A stretch of DNA of 64,000 nt from Roseospira marina (lineage in GTDB: Bacteria > Pseudomonadota > Alphaproteobacteria > Rhodospirillales > Rhodospirillaceae). Of this stretch, positions 33,553 to 42,325 are shown one piece after another (the first letter of the stretch is position 1; every line of letters begins with the position of its first letter). The stretch spans positions 248,001 through 312,000 of the forward strand of contig NZ_JACIGJ010000005.1 of the NCBI RefSeq assembly GCF_014197855.1, given 5' to 3'. Below the pieces are notes generated by a model. That model worked only from the letters and a program-made list of their open reading frames with translations, was not told the origin of the DNA and did not search any database. The translations under genes and the position numbers were made by a program.

Positions 33553-34755
33553 TTACTGCGTGATCGCCATCTCCGCCACGGCGGCGTCATCCGGATACAC
33601 CGTGACCAGCTTGCCGCCCTGCCACTGCATGCCCATCATGAAGGCGCGTTCGTTCTGGTTGCCGTCGCCGAACTTGATGCCGTAGCCGGCGGCTGTGGTG
33701 CCGTTTTCGATGTCGATGGCGTTCACGGCCTTCAGGATGGCGTCGGGGTCCAACCCGTCGGCCTCGTCCAGGGCCTGAAGGATCGCCATGGCGCCGACAT
33801 AGTTGTTCAGCGAGTGCCCCGACCGCGGATCGCTGCCGTACTTGTCCCGATAGGCGGCCACGAAATCCTCGAGCCCCGGCGTGAAGTCGGTGTTGACTGC
33901 GTACTGGGTGAAGTCGGCGTCCAGCACGCCCTCAATCAGGTCGGTGCCCACGGCCTCGGCGGTCGGCATCATGGAGTAGCCGCCGCCCCCGCCGACGATC
34001 GCGGCGGGCTTCAGCCCGGCCTCGTTGGCCTGCTGGAGGAACAGCACGGAGTCGTTCTGATAGGAGGTCTGAAGGACGACGTCGACGTTGGCTTCCTTCA
34101 GGCTCAGCACGATGGAGGACATATCCACGATCGAGGCCGGATACCCCTGCACGCTGACGATGTTCAGGCCGGCCTCTTCGCCGTAGTCTTCCTGGTGTCC
34201 GGCGACCGAGGTGCCGTAGTTGGAATCCTCGTGGATGATCCCGATGCGCAGATCGCCGGGCTCTTTGCCGAGCGCGGGGGCGACCTTGTCCACCAGCATC
34301 TTGACGATCAGCTTGGCCATGCTGTCGGCGGTCGGGTTGGTGCGGTACACATAGGTGAAGCCGCGCTCGGTGATGTCGTCGGCCACCGCGCCAAGCTCGA
34401 AGTACGGAATGCCGGACAGCTCCGCGACCTGGCTGGCCGCCATGGAGCGGGAGGACGAGTAGGTGCCGAAGACGGCCTTGACGTTCTCCAGCGAGATCAG
34501 GCGGCGGGCCTCGCCGATCGCCTGGTTCGGGTCGACAGCGTCGCCACGGGCCAGCACGACCTGTTCGCCTTGAACGCCGCCGGCGGCGTTGATCTCATCG
34601 ACCGCGATTTCCAGGCCGCGCGCGCTTTCCTCGCCCAACAGGGCGAGCGGACCGCTGAAGGGGTACAGGGCGCCGAATTTGACTTCGGCCATGGCCTGGG
34701 GCGCCATGATCGTCAGGGCAAGGACGGATGTCGCTGCAAGGGCTCGGATCCTCAT
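33553..34755 (-). CDS. Liv-type ABC transporter substrate-binding protein
   Basis: A 400-residue periplasmic binding protein of the LivJ/LivK class. A signal peptide (MRIRALAATSVLALTIMAPQAMA) precedes EVKFGALYPFSGPLALLGEE. Further family blocks are GLEIAVDEINAAGGVQGEQV, FGTYSSSRSMAASQVAELSGIPYFELG and HSLNNYVGAMAILQALDEADG. GGAGGAAACG before the ATG at 34755 fixes the start; the longer frame is spurious. It is the first transporter gene of the array, 49 bp after the TPP enzyme, so uptake and catabolism are linked. The ligand is unknown. Confidence 0.9.
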   Translation of the reverse strand: MRIRALAATSVLALTIMAPQAMAEVKFGALYPFSGPLALLGEESARGLEIAVDEINAAGGVQGEQVVLARGDAVDPNQAIGEARRLISLENVKAVFGTYSSSRSMAASQVAELSGIPYFELGAVADDITERGFTYVYRTNPTADSMAKLIVKMLVDKVAPALGKEPGDLRIGIIHEDSNYGTSVAGHQEDYGEEAGLNIVSVQGYPASIVDMSSIVLSLKEANVDVVLQTSYQNDSVLFLQQANEAGLKPAAIVGGGGGYSMMPTAEAVGTDLIEGVLDADFTQYAVNTDFTPGLEDFVAAYRDKYGSDPRSGHSLNNYVGAMAILQALDEADGLDPDAILKAVNAIDIENGTTAAGYGIKFGDGNQNERAFMMGMQWQGGKLVTVYPDDAAVAEMAITQ

Positions 34756-34804
34756 CGTTTCCTCCATCTGTGGTCGGACTTTTTTGGTTGGAACGCGTGC
34801 CGGG

Positions 34805-36541
34805 TCAGTATTGAAGGGCCTCCTTGCCTTGGAACGAGGTGATCGGCGGATGGGCCCGTTCATCGGTCACGACGTCCAGAACGGTGACCTCTCCGCTGGC
34901 CAGCGCGGCGGACAGCGCCGGGGCGAAGTCCTCCGGCTGCGCGACCGTGACCCCCTGGCACCCGCAGGCGCGGGCCAGGGCGGCGTGGTCGACCGGCTGG
35001 AAATGCACGACGTCGGTGTGGGCGCCGAAGAGGCTGAGTTCGGCGTGTTTCTGGTAGCCGAGGATCTGGTTGTTGAGCACCACGATCACGACCGGCAGAT
35101 TCATGCGGCGCGCGGTCTCCAGTTCGCCCCACACATGGGCGAAGCCGCCGTCGCCGGTCACGCAGACCACGGGCGCGTCCGGCCGGGCGGTCTTGGCGCC
35201 GAGCGCGAACGGCAGCCCCCAGCCCAGGCCCGCAAGCCCGCGCGGGGTCAGGAACCGCTGTCCGGCCGTGCGCGCGGTCAGGTAATTGGCCACCCAGATC
35301 GAGGCGTAACTGGCGTCGGCCACCACGATCATGTCGTTGGTCAGGATGGCGTCGAGGTCGGCCATCAGGCGCTCAGGGCGGATCGGCGTGGCGTTCATGT
35401 CGACCAGCCGGGCCATGTCGTCCTGATGCGCGCGCCGTCCCTCGGCGATGCGGGCTTCCAGGGCCGGGCGGCGGGCCGCCATGGCGGACAGATCATGCGC
35501 CGACAGGGCCGTCGTCAGTGCGGCGAGGGTCCGCTTGGCGTCGCCTTGCAGGCGCAGTGCCTCGTAGGTCCGGCCGATCTCGGCGGGATCGATGTCGAGG
35601 TGGATATAGCGCGCGCCCTCGGGATACAGGCTCCAACTGTCGGTGCCGTTCTGGTTGGTGCGGTTGCCCACCAGAAGGACCACATCGGCGCCCGTAATCA
35701 GCTCGCGCATGTGCGATGCGCGGCCGCCCGGCGCCATGAAGTAGCCCGCGACGCCCAGGGACAGCGGATGCGTCTCGGCCACGGCGCCCTTGCCCATGAC
35801 GGTGGTCGCGACCGGCAGGCCCAGATCCTGAAGCGCCACAAGTTCCGCCTGGGCGTTGGCGCTGTTGACGCCGCCGCCGGCGATCACCATCGGGGCCTTG
35901 GCCGAGGCCAGCAGGTCGGCGGCCTCCGCGATCCGGGCTGGGTCCGCTACGGAGCGGTCGAGCGGGTAGTGGCCCAGCGCGGCCCGCCGGTCGGACACCG
36001 TCTTCGGCGCCTCGTCGAGCACGTCCAGCGGCACCAGGAGCACCGCCGGACCGCAGCGGCCGGACGCGGCGGCGGTGAACGCCATGTCCACGTAGTCGTC
36101 GATCCGGTCCACGTCGGCCACGCGCCGGATCCACTTGGCCGCGCCTCGGAACAGGTCCATGTGGTCCAGTTCCTGGAAGGCGTTGCGGTCGGTGAAGCTT
36201 CGGTGCACGTCCTGAACGATGGCGACCACGGGGATGGAGGCCTTGAGCGCCTCGGCCAGACCGGGCACCAGCAGCGTGGCCGCCGGACCGTTCTGCGCCG
36301 TCACCACGGACACCCGGCCGGAGACGCGAGCGAATGCGTCGGCCATGGCCGCGCCCGCGTTTTCGGTCCGGTACCCGATCTGGCGCATGCCGAACTGCGG
36401 TGCGGCCAGGAACAGGGCCGAGGGGATGGACTGCCCGAAGATCTCCCGTACGCCGTGACGGTGGAGCGCGGCGGCCAGGACATGAGCCCCGGTCGCGTTG
36501 GCGGAACGATCGGCGAGCGGCGAGGGCGCGACGGCGGTCAT
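34805..36541 (-). CDS. Thiamine pyrophosphate-dependent enzyme, acetolactate-synthase-like
   Basis: A 578-residue enzyme with the three domains of the POX/ALS family. Catalytic Glu of the PYR domain is in IGYRTENAGAAMADAFARV. The central domain has IAGGGVNSANAQAEL and VVLLVGNRTNQNG. The PP domain holds the TPP motif GDGGFAHVWGELETARRMNL with the following NNQILG. It could cleave or join 2-oxo acids or act on a specialised substrate such as a sulfoacetaldehyde-like or oxalyl-type compound; the exact reaction cannot be told. I start it at ATG 36541 after AAAGGG; a GTG at 36601 overlapping the upstream stop is the alternative. Confidence 0.85.
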   Translation of the reverse strand: MTAVAPSPLADRSANATGAHVLAAALHRHGVREIFGQSIPSALFLAAPQFGMRQIGYRTENAGAAMADAFARVSGRVSVVTAQNGPAATLLVPGLAEALKASIPVVAIVQDVHRSFTDRNAFQELDHMDLFRGAAKWIRRVADVDRIDDYVDMAFTAAASGRCGPAVLLVPLDVLDEAPKTVSDRRAALGHYPLDRSVADPARIAEAADLLASAKAPMVIAGGGVNSANAQAELVALQDLGLPVATTVMGKGAVAETHPLSLGVAGYFMAPGGRASHMRELITGADVVLLVGNRTNQNGTDSWSLYPEGARYIHLDIDPAEIGRTYEALRLQGDAKRTLAALTTALSAHDLSAMAARRPALEARIAEGRRAHQDDMARLVDMNATPIRPERLMADLDAILTNDMIVVADASYASIWVANYLTARTAGQRFLTPRGLAGLGWGLPFALGAKTARPDAPVVCVTGDGGFAHVWGELETARRMNLPVVIVVLNNQILGYQKHAELSLFGAHTDVVHFQPVDHAALARACGCQGVTVAQPEDFAPALSAALASGEVTVLDVVTDERAHPPITSFQGKEALQY

Positions 36542-36597
36542 CGTGGGGGAACCCTTTCGTTCAGACAGACTCGTGGAGCGAGGGGGAGACGCGGCGT

Positions 36598-37599
36598 TCA
36601 CGCCGCCGGTGCCATGGTCAGGACGATCTTGCCGACGTGCGTTCCGCTATCCATGCGGGCGTGCGCGTCGGCGACCGTCTCCAGTGGGAAGGTGGAATCG
36701 ATCCGGGGCTTGGCCTGTCCGCGTGCCAGCAGGGGCAGGACCCATTCGGCCAGGGCCTGGGCGAGCTTCGCCTTCATCGGCACGGGGCGGGCGCGCAGGG
36801 TGGAGCCGACCAGGGTCAGGCGCTTGACGAGCAGCGGCTGAAGGTCGAGGTCGGCGCGGGATCCGTGCTGAAAGGCGATCTGGGAGATCCGGCCATCGAC
36901 CGCCGCGAGGTCCAGATTGCGCTGGACGTAGTCGCCCCCGACCATGTCCAGGATGACGTCCGGTCCCCGATCGTCGGTTAGGGCGCGGGCCTCCGTCACG
37001 AAATCCGTGGCGGTGTAGTCGATGGCATGGTCGGCCCCGACCTGCGTGGCGGCCTCGCACTTTTCCGGACTGCCGGCGGTGACCAGCACGCGGGCGCCAA
37101 AGGCCTTGGCGAGCTGGATGGCGGTGGTCCCGATGCCCGAGGTGCCGCCGTGGATCAGCACCGTTTCCCCGGCCGTCAGGCGGGCGCGTTCGAACAGGTT
37201 GCTCCAGACCGTGAAGTAGGTTTCCGGGATGGCGCCGGCCTCGGTCAGCGACACCCCCTCCGGCACCGGAAGGGTCACCGGTGCGTCCACCACGGCCCAG
37301 TCGGCGTAGGCGCCGCTGTGCACCAGCGCCATCACGCGGTCGCCGGGCGCGAAGTCGGTCACGCCGGGGCCCAGGGTCTCGACCGTGCCGGCCAGTTCGA
37401 GCCCGAACACATCGGAGGCGCCGGGCGGCGGCGGGTAGTTGCCCTGGCGTTGCATGACGTCGGGGCGGTTGACCCCGGCGGCCTGGACGCGCACCAGCAT
37501 CTGCCCCTCACCCGGCACCGGGCGGGGGCGTTCCACCACCCGCAGCACCTCCGGTCCGCCGGCTCCGTCCGCGACTACAGCGCGGGTCATCTCGGTCAT
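36598..37599 (-). CDS. NAD(P)H:quinone oxidoreductase-like MDR protein
   Basis: A 333-residue zinc-free medium-chain dehydrogenase. MTRAVVADGAGGPEVLRVVE and VRVQAAGVNRPDVMQRQGNYPPPPGASDVFGLELAG match the PIG3/quinone oxidoreductase branch. The cofactor motif is HGGTSGIGTTAIQLAKAFGA. The zinc-binding Cys and His of alcohol dehydrogenases are missing. Possible roles are quinone or enone reduction. Its start overlaps the stop of the zinc dehydrogenase upstream (ATGA), and its stop touches the TPP gene, so it sits inside the operon. Confidence 0.88.
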   Translation of the reverse strand: MTEMTRAVVADGAGGPEVLRVVERPRPVPGEGQMLVRVQAAGVNRPDVMQRQGNYPPPPGASDVFGLELAGTVETLGPGVTDFAPGDRVMALVHSGAYADWAVVDAPVTLPVPEGVSLTEAGAIPETYFTVWSNLFERARLTAGETVLIHGGTSGIGTTAIQLAKAFGARVLVTAGSPEKCEAATQVGADHAIDYTATDFVTEARALTDDRGPDVILDMVGGDYVQRNLDLAAVDGRISQIAFQHGSRADLDLQPLLVKRLTLVGSTLRARPVPMKAKLAQALAEWVLPLLARGQAKPRIDSTFPLETVADAHARMDSGTHVGKIVLTMAPAA

Positions 37600-38669
37600 A
37601 CGTCGGCTCCCTGCGTTTCGTCCTGCTGTGTCTCATCGTGCGGGAGCAGCAGGACCTTGACGGCCTGTCCCCCACTGGCGCAGGCCATCGCATCCACGCC
37701 ACGCGCCAGCGGCTCCCGGTGCGTGATGAGACGCGACAGCACCTCGGTGTTGGCCTGCAGCAGCCGGAGGGCCTCGGCGAAGCCGTCCGGCGTGGAATCG
37801 TGGGCGGCGCGGAGCTGCTTTTTCTCACGCACGAACCGCGTCAGATCGAGGTTGTAGGACCCCTTGTGGATGCCCGAGACGACGAACAGCCCCCCGGGCC
37901 GCAGCAGGGGTACGCCTTGGTCCAGCGAGGCGGCGGCGCCCGAGGCCTCGATCATGCGGTCGGGCCGGCGGCCGAACACCCGGCCGATGGCGGCCTCCAG
38001 GGTCTCGTTCGCGAGGTCGGCGAGGTTGGTCAGGCCCATGTCGCGGGCGCGGGTGAGCCGGACGGGGTCGTTCAGCCCGACCAGAAGGACACGGGCGCCG
38101 CGATGGTGCGCGACCCAGGCCGCGCCCATGCCGATGGGCCCCGGTCCCATGACCACGACCGCGTCGCCCGGTTCGACCTCGGCCAGATTGACGGCGTTGA
38201 TGCCGACGGCCAGCGGCTCGGCGAGGGCGGCGGCTTCGAACGGCAATCCGTCGGGAAGGCGCAGGCAATTGGCCGCGGGCAGCGACACGGACCCGGCGAA
38301 CGCGCCGTCACGGTGCAGGCCGACGATGCTGCGGGCGTCGCATTCGAGCGGACGGCCGGCGCGGCAGCCCGCGCAGGTGCCGCAGGTGATGGTGGGCATG
38401 CAGACCACGCGGTCCCCGACCGCAAGGCCGGTGACGGACGGGCCAACGGCGCGCACGGTTCCCGCGAATTCGTGGCCGATGGTGACGGGCAGCAGGTCAG
38501 CCATAAAGGCGTAGCTGTCCGTCCAGGCGTAGGCGTGGAGATCACTGCCGCAGATTCCGGCCGCCGCGATCTCGATCAGGGCGTCCCCATCGTGGGCGGG
38601 CGCGGCGGGCGTCGGCACGTCGGCCAATTCCACGCCGAACGCCGCGCGCGTTTTGCGCAGCGCGAGCAT
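37596..38669 (-). CDS. Zinc-dependent alcohol dehydrogenase (MDR family)
   Basis: A 357-residue zinc alcohol dehydrogenase. The catalytic zinc ligands are the Cys of AAGICGSDLH and the His-Glu of TIGHEFAGTV. The structural zinc site is the four-Cys CGTCAGCRAGRPLEC. The NAD domain has VVVMGPGPIGMGAAWVAHHRGA. Related enzymes act on threonine, sorbitol or butanediol. The start at 38669 is fixed by GGAGGAT nine bases upstream. It is the first gene of the minus-strand array and faces the GntR gene across a palindrome, so it is the probable point of control. Confidence 0.9.
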   Translation of the reverse strand: MLALRKTRAAFGVELADVPTPAAPAHDGDALIEIAAAGICGSDLHAYAWTDSYAFMADLLPVTIGHEFAGTVRAVGPSVTGLAVGDRVVCMPTITCGTCAGCRAGRPLECDARSIVGLHRDGAFAGSVSLPAANCLRLPDGLPFEAAALAEPLAVGINAVNLAEVEPGDAVVVMGPGPIGMGAAWVAHHRGARVLLVGLNDPVRLTRARDMGLTNLADLANETLEAAIGRVFGRRPDRMIEASGAAASLDQGVPLLRPGGLFVVSGIHKGSYNLDLTRFVREKKQLRAAHDSTPDGFAEALRLLQANTEVLSRLITHREPLARGVDAMACASGGQAVKVLLLPHDETQQDETQGADV

Positions 38670-38738
38670 CGTCGTATCCTCCCTGGCTCGCTCTTCGAGC
38701 GAAACGGCCGCCTCTTGCGCTCTGGGCTGTGGGCGGCT

Positions 38739-38768
38739 TACGTTATTTTTAATTACGTAATTACATAA
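38739..38768. promoter_or_regulatory. AT-rich palindrome between divergent adh and gntR genes
   Basis: TAATTACGTAATTA (38750-38763) is a perfect 14-bp palindrome, flanked by further TTACGT and TTACAT half sites at 38739 and 38761. It sits 80 bp upstream of the zinc dehydrogenase gene and 23 bp before the GntR start. It is the likely operator by which the GntR protein controls both directions. Confidence 0.6.
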
Positions 38769-38785
38769 GACGGTCAGGTCGGGAT

Positions 38786-39493
38786 ATGTCAAGCGTCATG
38801 CGAAACGATTCGAAAAATGCAGGGATCCCTGAGAATTGGGTCCGACCGATCGCGAAGGAGAACCTGTCCGACCAGGCCTATATGGAGCTGCGCGGCGCCT
38901 TGATGCGCGGCCAGTTGAAGCCGGGGGAGCGCTTGCGACTCCGTCCGATGTCGGCGCGATTCGGCATCAGCCCGACACCCATGCGGGAGGCCTTGCTCCG
39001 CCTCGTGTTCGAGCGCGCCCTGGTTCTGGACGCGCGCGGCACGGTGACCGTGCCGCATCTGACGGCGGAACAGCTTCTCGAAATCCGCGCGATCCGGGTG
39101 GATCTGGAGGGCAATACGGCGGCGGCGGCGGCGGGCCGCGCGACCCCGCAGGCGATCGACGCCCTGGAGCAGATCCACGCGCGGATCACAGACTGCCACG
39201 AGACCGGCGCGTTCGATCAGGCCATCGACCTGAACACGCAGTTCCACCTGGAGCTGTGCAAGCTGGGCAACCTGCCCATCACCTATGATCTAGTGGAGAA
39301 CCTGTGGGTCCGCTGTGGTCCGATCCTGTCGCATCTGTACGACGCCGGGGTGCCCGCGCACTGGTCACCACACCCCCACCGTCGCATCCTGAAGGCCCTG
39401 CGGGACCGGGACGATACCGCCGCGCGCGACGGCATCCGGCAGGACATCCTGGAGGGCGGAACGGGCCTGCTGGACCACGTCCGGCAGGGGTAG
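38786..39493 (+). CDS. GntR-family (FCD) transcriptional regulator
   Basis: A 235-residue FadR-subfamily GntR regulator. The winged helix lies at about residues 27-92 (LSDQAYMELRGALMRGQLKPGERLRLRPMSARFGISPTPMREALLRLVFERAL). The C-terminal FCD domain has a likely metal site from Asp of AIDLNTQFHLELCKL, its following His and HPHRRILKAL. Such domains bind small carboxylates. Position suggests it represses the minus-strand array 24.4-38.7 kb through the palindrome at 38750. A start at 38798 is an alternative. Confidence 0.88.
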   Translation: MSSVMRNDSKNAGIPENWVRPIAKENLSDQAYMELRGALMRGQLKPGERLRLRPMSARFGISPTPMREALLRLVFERALVLDARGTVTVPHLTAEQLLEIRAIRVDLEGNTAAAAAGRATPQAIDALEQIHARITDCHETGAFDQAIDLNTQFHLELCKLGNLPITYDLVENLWVRCGPILSHLYDAGVPAHWSPHPHRRILKALRDRDDTAARDGIRQDILEGGTGLLDHVRQG

Positions 39494-39516
39494 ACCATCG
39501 CCGCCTATACGATTGA

Positions 39517-39533
39517 GTTGCAGCGCCTGCAAC
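39517..39533 (+). repeat. Small hairpin after gntR
   Basis: GTTGCAG (39517-39523), loop CGC, CTGCAAC (39527-39533) form a perfect 7-bp stem, 24 bases after the gntR stop and 89 bases before the deacetylase ATG. No T-tract follows. It could be a weak terminator or an operator. Confidence 0.4.
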
Positions 39534-39621
39534 TGTACTATCAAGAGATGGAGGCGAGCGCTCCGTTATCCCTGCGAGCTGTCTCGTCGGATGCAGATGC
39601 AGATGCGGAGGCGTGGCGCGC

Positions 39622-40326
39622 ATGGCGACGGTCTTCCTCACCTTCGACGACGGCCCCCTGGCGGGCACCGACGACGTTATCGCCGTTCTGAACGCCGAAC
39701 AGGTCAAGGGAACCTTGTTCATGGTGGGCGACCACGTCTCGTCGGCGTGGCGGCGCGGTGTGCTGACCGCGGCCCACAGCAGCCCTTTCGTTCAGGTCGC
39801 CAACCACAGTTCGACCCATGCGGGTGGTCGCTATCAGGCCTATTATGGCGGCAGCGCTCAAGACGTTCTGAGCGGATTCAACCGGGCCACGACGACGCTT
39901 CGGATCTCCAGCCGCCCCGTCGACGCCCGATTGCCGGGCCGTAACACCTGGCGTGCGGGGGCGATTGTCCGCACCGATCCGGCCAATGGGGCGGACAGCG
40001 GGGCGGCGGCCACTCTGCTTGCGCGAAACGGCTATCGGGTGTTCGGGTGGGATGTCGAGTGGCGTCGCACATCCGGATCGGCCTCGGGCGACGCCGGTCA
40101 CCCTGATCAGCGCGCGGACAATCTGGTCCGCCAGATCGCGGCGAGTCTGGGCCGAACCGGCGGCACCATGAAACCGGACAAATGCATTGTTCTGATGCAC
40201 GACACCATGTTTCGTGCGTCGCGAAGCGAAGGCGGCGGGGTCTCGGATCGGCAGCAACTGGTCCAGTTCGTCCAGGCCCTGAAGCGGGCCGGGCATCAGT
40301 TCGACATCATGTCCAACTATCTGTGA
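39622..40326 (+). CDS. Polysaccharide deacetylase (NodB homology)
   Basis: A 234-residue NodB-type carbohydrate esterase. TVFLTFDDGPL carries the paired Asp (D9, D10), ANHSSTHAGG the His-x3-His metal site, ARLPGRNTW the Arg/Pro groove motif, and CIVLMHDTMF the late catalytic His. The enzyme would remove acetyl or formyl groups from an amino sugar. No signal peptide precedes the domain, which is unusual because most family members act outside the cytosol. I start at ATG 39622, ten bases after GGAGG; a GTG at 39613 is too close to that site. The next gene encodes a secreted protein 8 bp downstream. Confidence 0.85.
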   Translation: MATVFLTFDDGPLAGTDDVIAVLNAEQVKGTLFMVGDHVSSAWRRGVLTAAHSSPFVQVANHSSTHAGGRYQAYYGGSAQDVLSGFNRATTTLRISSRPVDARLPGRNTWRAGAIVRTDPANGADSGAAATLLARNGYRVFGWDVEWRRTSGSASGDAGHPDQRADNLVRQIAASLGRTGGTMKPDKCIVLMHDTMFRASRSEGGGVSDRQQLVQFVQALKRAGHQFDIMSNYL

Positions 40327-40334
40327 CCGCGATC

Positions 40335-41204
40335 ATGGAAACACTCGCTGGAAACGTCCGACAGATCTTGGCGATGATCGCCCTGCTTTGTGCTCCGCTC
40401 GGCCCCCTGGCGTTGGCGATCCCGGCGCAGGGCGCGCCGTGCCAACCCCTCGCAACGGTCGCTGACACCTCACCGCTTCTCACACCAGACCCTGCGGGGG
40501 AGATCCGGCTGGCGCTGGACGAGATGACCGCGCTGCCGCCCCGGACGGTGATCCTTGCGGGCGCCTTTTACGATCCAGCCGGCGCCGTGCAGCCGGCCCT
40601 TCTGACGTCGTCGGACGGCGGGGCGAGTTGGACGACGCACCCCGTGCGGATTCCCGGTGCCGCGTTGCGCTTCCTCGCGGTGGACCGCGCGGCTTCCGCC
40701 TGGGGCATCGTCAGCGGCACGCAGGAAGGGACGGATTCCCCGCTTTATCTGCTGCGCAGTCGCGACGGTGCGGAGACCTGGTGCGCGATCTCGCTGGCCG
40801 GCCTCGAAACCCTGCATGGCGTCGACATGTTCCGGATGTTCGACGACCGCCATGGCCTTCTGGTGATGTCCGAGGCCCCCTTTGGCGGGGACGTCCAGAC
40901 CTATGAGACCCGGAACGGCGGCGAGGACTGGGCGCTGCTCTGGCGGGCGCACGGGCCGTCTCCGGACGCCATTGATGCGCCGGCCGACGATCCCGACCGG
41001 CCCCTGCCGAGCCCACCCCACGCGACTCTTTGGCGGGCGGACGCGGACCGGCTGGCCGCGCACGCGCTGTTACGCCTGCAGCCGGACGACGACGGATACA
41101 CGATCGAACGCCGCGAGATTCTCGGCGATGGGCGCTGGCATCCGGTGTCGCGGATTCCGGCCTGGTATCGGGGCGGAGACGACGCCTTGCGCCCGCGGCC
41201 GTAG
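40335..41204 (+). CDS. Secreted Asp-box (BNR-like) beta-propeller protein
   Basis: A 289-residue exported protein. A signal peptide covers about residues 1-35 (hydrophobic core ILAMIALLCAPLGPLALA, cleavage near AQGA). Three Asp-box loops are visible: LLTSSDGGASWTTHP, LRSRDGAETWCAIS and ETRNGGEDWALLW, each with S/N-x-D/N-G-x-x-x-W. These belong to sialidase-like or photosystem-assembly (Ycf48)-like beta-propellers. Catalytic sialidase residues are not recognisable, so it may be a binding scaffold. It lies 8 bp after the deacetylase gene, suggesting joint action on an envelope glycan, by inference. Confidence 0.7.
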   Translation: METLAGNVRQILAMIALLCAPLGPLALAIPAQGAPCQPLATVADTSPLLTPDPAGEIRLALDEMTALPPRTVILAGAFYDPAGAVQPALLTSSDGGASWTTHPVRIPGAALRFLAVDRAASAWGIVSGTQEGTDSPLYLLRSRDGAETWCAISLAGLETLHGVDMFRMFDDRHGLLVMSEAPFGGDVQTYETRNGGEDWALLWRAHGPSPDAIDAPADDPDRPLPSPPHATLWRADADRLAAHALLRLQPDDDGYTIERREILGDGRWHPVSRIPAWYRGGDDALRPRP

Positions 41205-41221
41205 GAGGGCGCCGGCTCTCT

Positions 41222-42280
41222 CTATGCCCCGGTCGCATCCTCCCGCCGTCGCACCGCGCGGCCGGCCTCGTACCAGCCTTCCGTCCGGTTGACGATGGCC
41301 ACGACCGACAGCATCACCGGCACCTCGATCAGCACGCCGACGACCGTCGCCAGGGCGGCGCCGGACTGCAACCCGAACAGGCTGATGGCGGCCGCCACGG
41401 CCAGCTCGAAGAAGTTGGACGCTCCGATCAGGGCGGATGGGCCGGCGACGCAATGCGCCTCCCCGCTGGCTCGGTTGAGCAGATAGGCCAGCCCCGAATT
41501 CAGGTAGACCTGAATCAGGATCGGTACGGCCAGCATGAGGATGACCAGGGGCTGCGCCAGGATCGCGTCGCCCTGAAAGCCGAACAGCAGCACCAGCGTC
41601 GCCAGCAGCGCCACCAGCGAGACGGGCTGCAGCCATTTCAAGGTCCGCTCAAGGGCTTCTGGGCCGCCGGATGCCAACAGGCGCCGCCGCAGCGCCTGGG
41701 CCAGCCCGACCGGCACCGCGATGTACAGGATCACCGAAAGGACCAGCGTGTTCCACGGCACCGTGATCGCCGACAGCCCCAGCAACAGGCCGACGATGGG
41801 CGCGAAGGCCACAACCATGATGGCGTCGTTCAGGGCCACCTGGGTGAGGGTGAAATGCGGCTCGCCCCGGCACAGGTTGGACCAGACGAACACCATGGCG
41901 GTGCAGGGTGCCGCCGCCAGCAGGATCAGCCCGGCGATATAACTCTCGATCTGGTCGGCCGGCAGCCAGGGCGCGAACAGGCCGCCGATGAACAGCCAGC
42001 CCAGCAGCGCCATGGAGAATGGCTTGACGGCCCAGTTGACCAGCAGAGTCACCCCGATCCCGCGCCAATGGGCTGCGACGCCGGCCAACGCGCCGAAGTC
42101 GATCTTCACCAGCATCGGGATGATCATTAGCCAGACCAGCAGGGCCACCGGCAGGTTGACGTTGGCCACCTCGATGGCGCCGACGACCTGGAACAGGCCG
42201 GGCACCCAATGCCCCAGGGCGATGCCGGCGACGATGCACAGCGCGACCCACAGGGTCAGGAAGCGTTCAAAGATCGGCAT
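41222..42280 (-). CDS. Arsenite efflux transporter ACR3
   Basis: A 352-residue inner-membrane transporter with ten hydrophobic segments of the ACR3 (ArsB-type) family. The key block is LAAAPCTAMVFVWSNLCRGE, where C126 is the conserved thiol needed for arsenite transport. ALNDAIMVVAFAPIVGLLLG and FFELAVAAAISLFGLQSGAALATVVGVLIEVPVML are further signatures. It pumps As(III) out of the cell using the membrane potential. It follows the ArsR-ArsC fusion gene by 45 bp on the same strand, forming a two-gene resistance operon. Confidence 0.95.
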   Translation of the reverse strand: MPIFERFLTLWVALCIVAGIALGHWVPGLFQVVGAIEVANVNLPVALLVWLMIIPMLVKIDFGALAGVAAHWRGIGVTLLVNWAVKPFSMALLGWLFIGGLFAPWLPADQIESYIAGLILLAAAPCTAMVFVWSNLCRGEPHFTLTQVALNDAIMVVAFAPIVGLLLGLSAITVPWNTLVLSVILYIAVPVGLAQALRRRLLASGGPEALERTLKWLQPVSLVALLATLVLLFGFQGDAILAQPLVILMLAVPILIQVYLNSGLAYLLNRASGEAHCVAGPSALIGASNFFELAVAAAISLFGLQSGAALATVVGVLIEVPVMLSVVAIVNRTEGWYEAGRAVRRREDATGA

Positions 42281-42325
42281 GGCGTAGACGGTCCGTTTTT
42301 TGCCGGGTGGCGGCCCATGCTCCGG

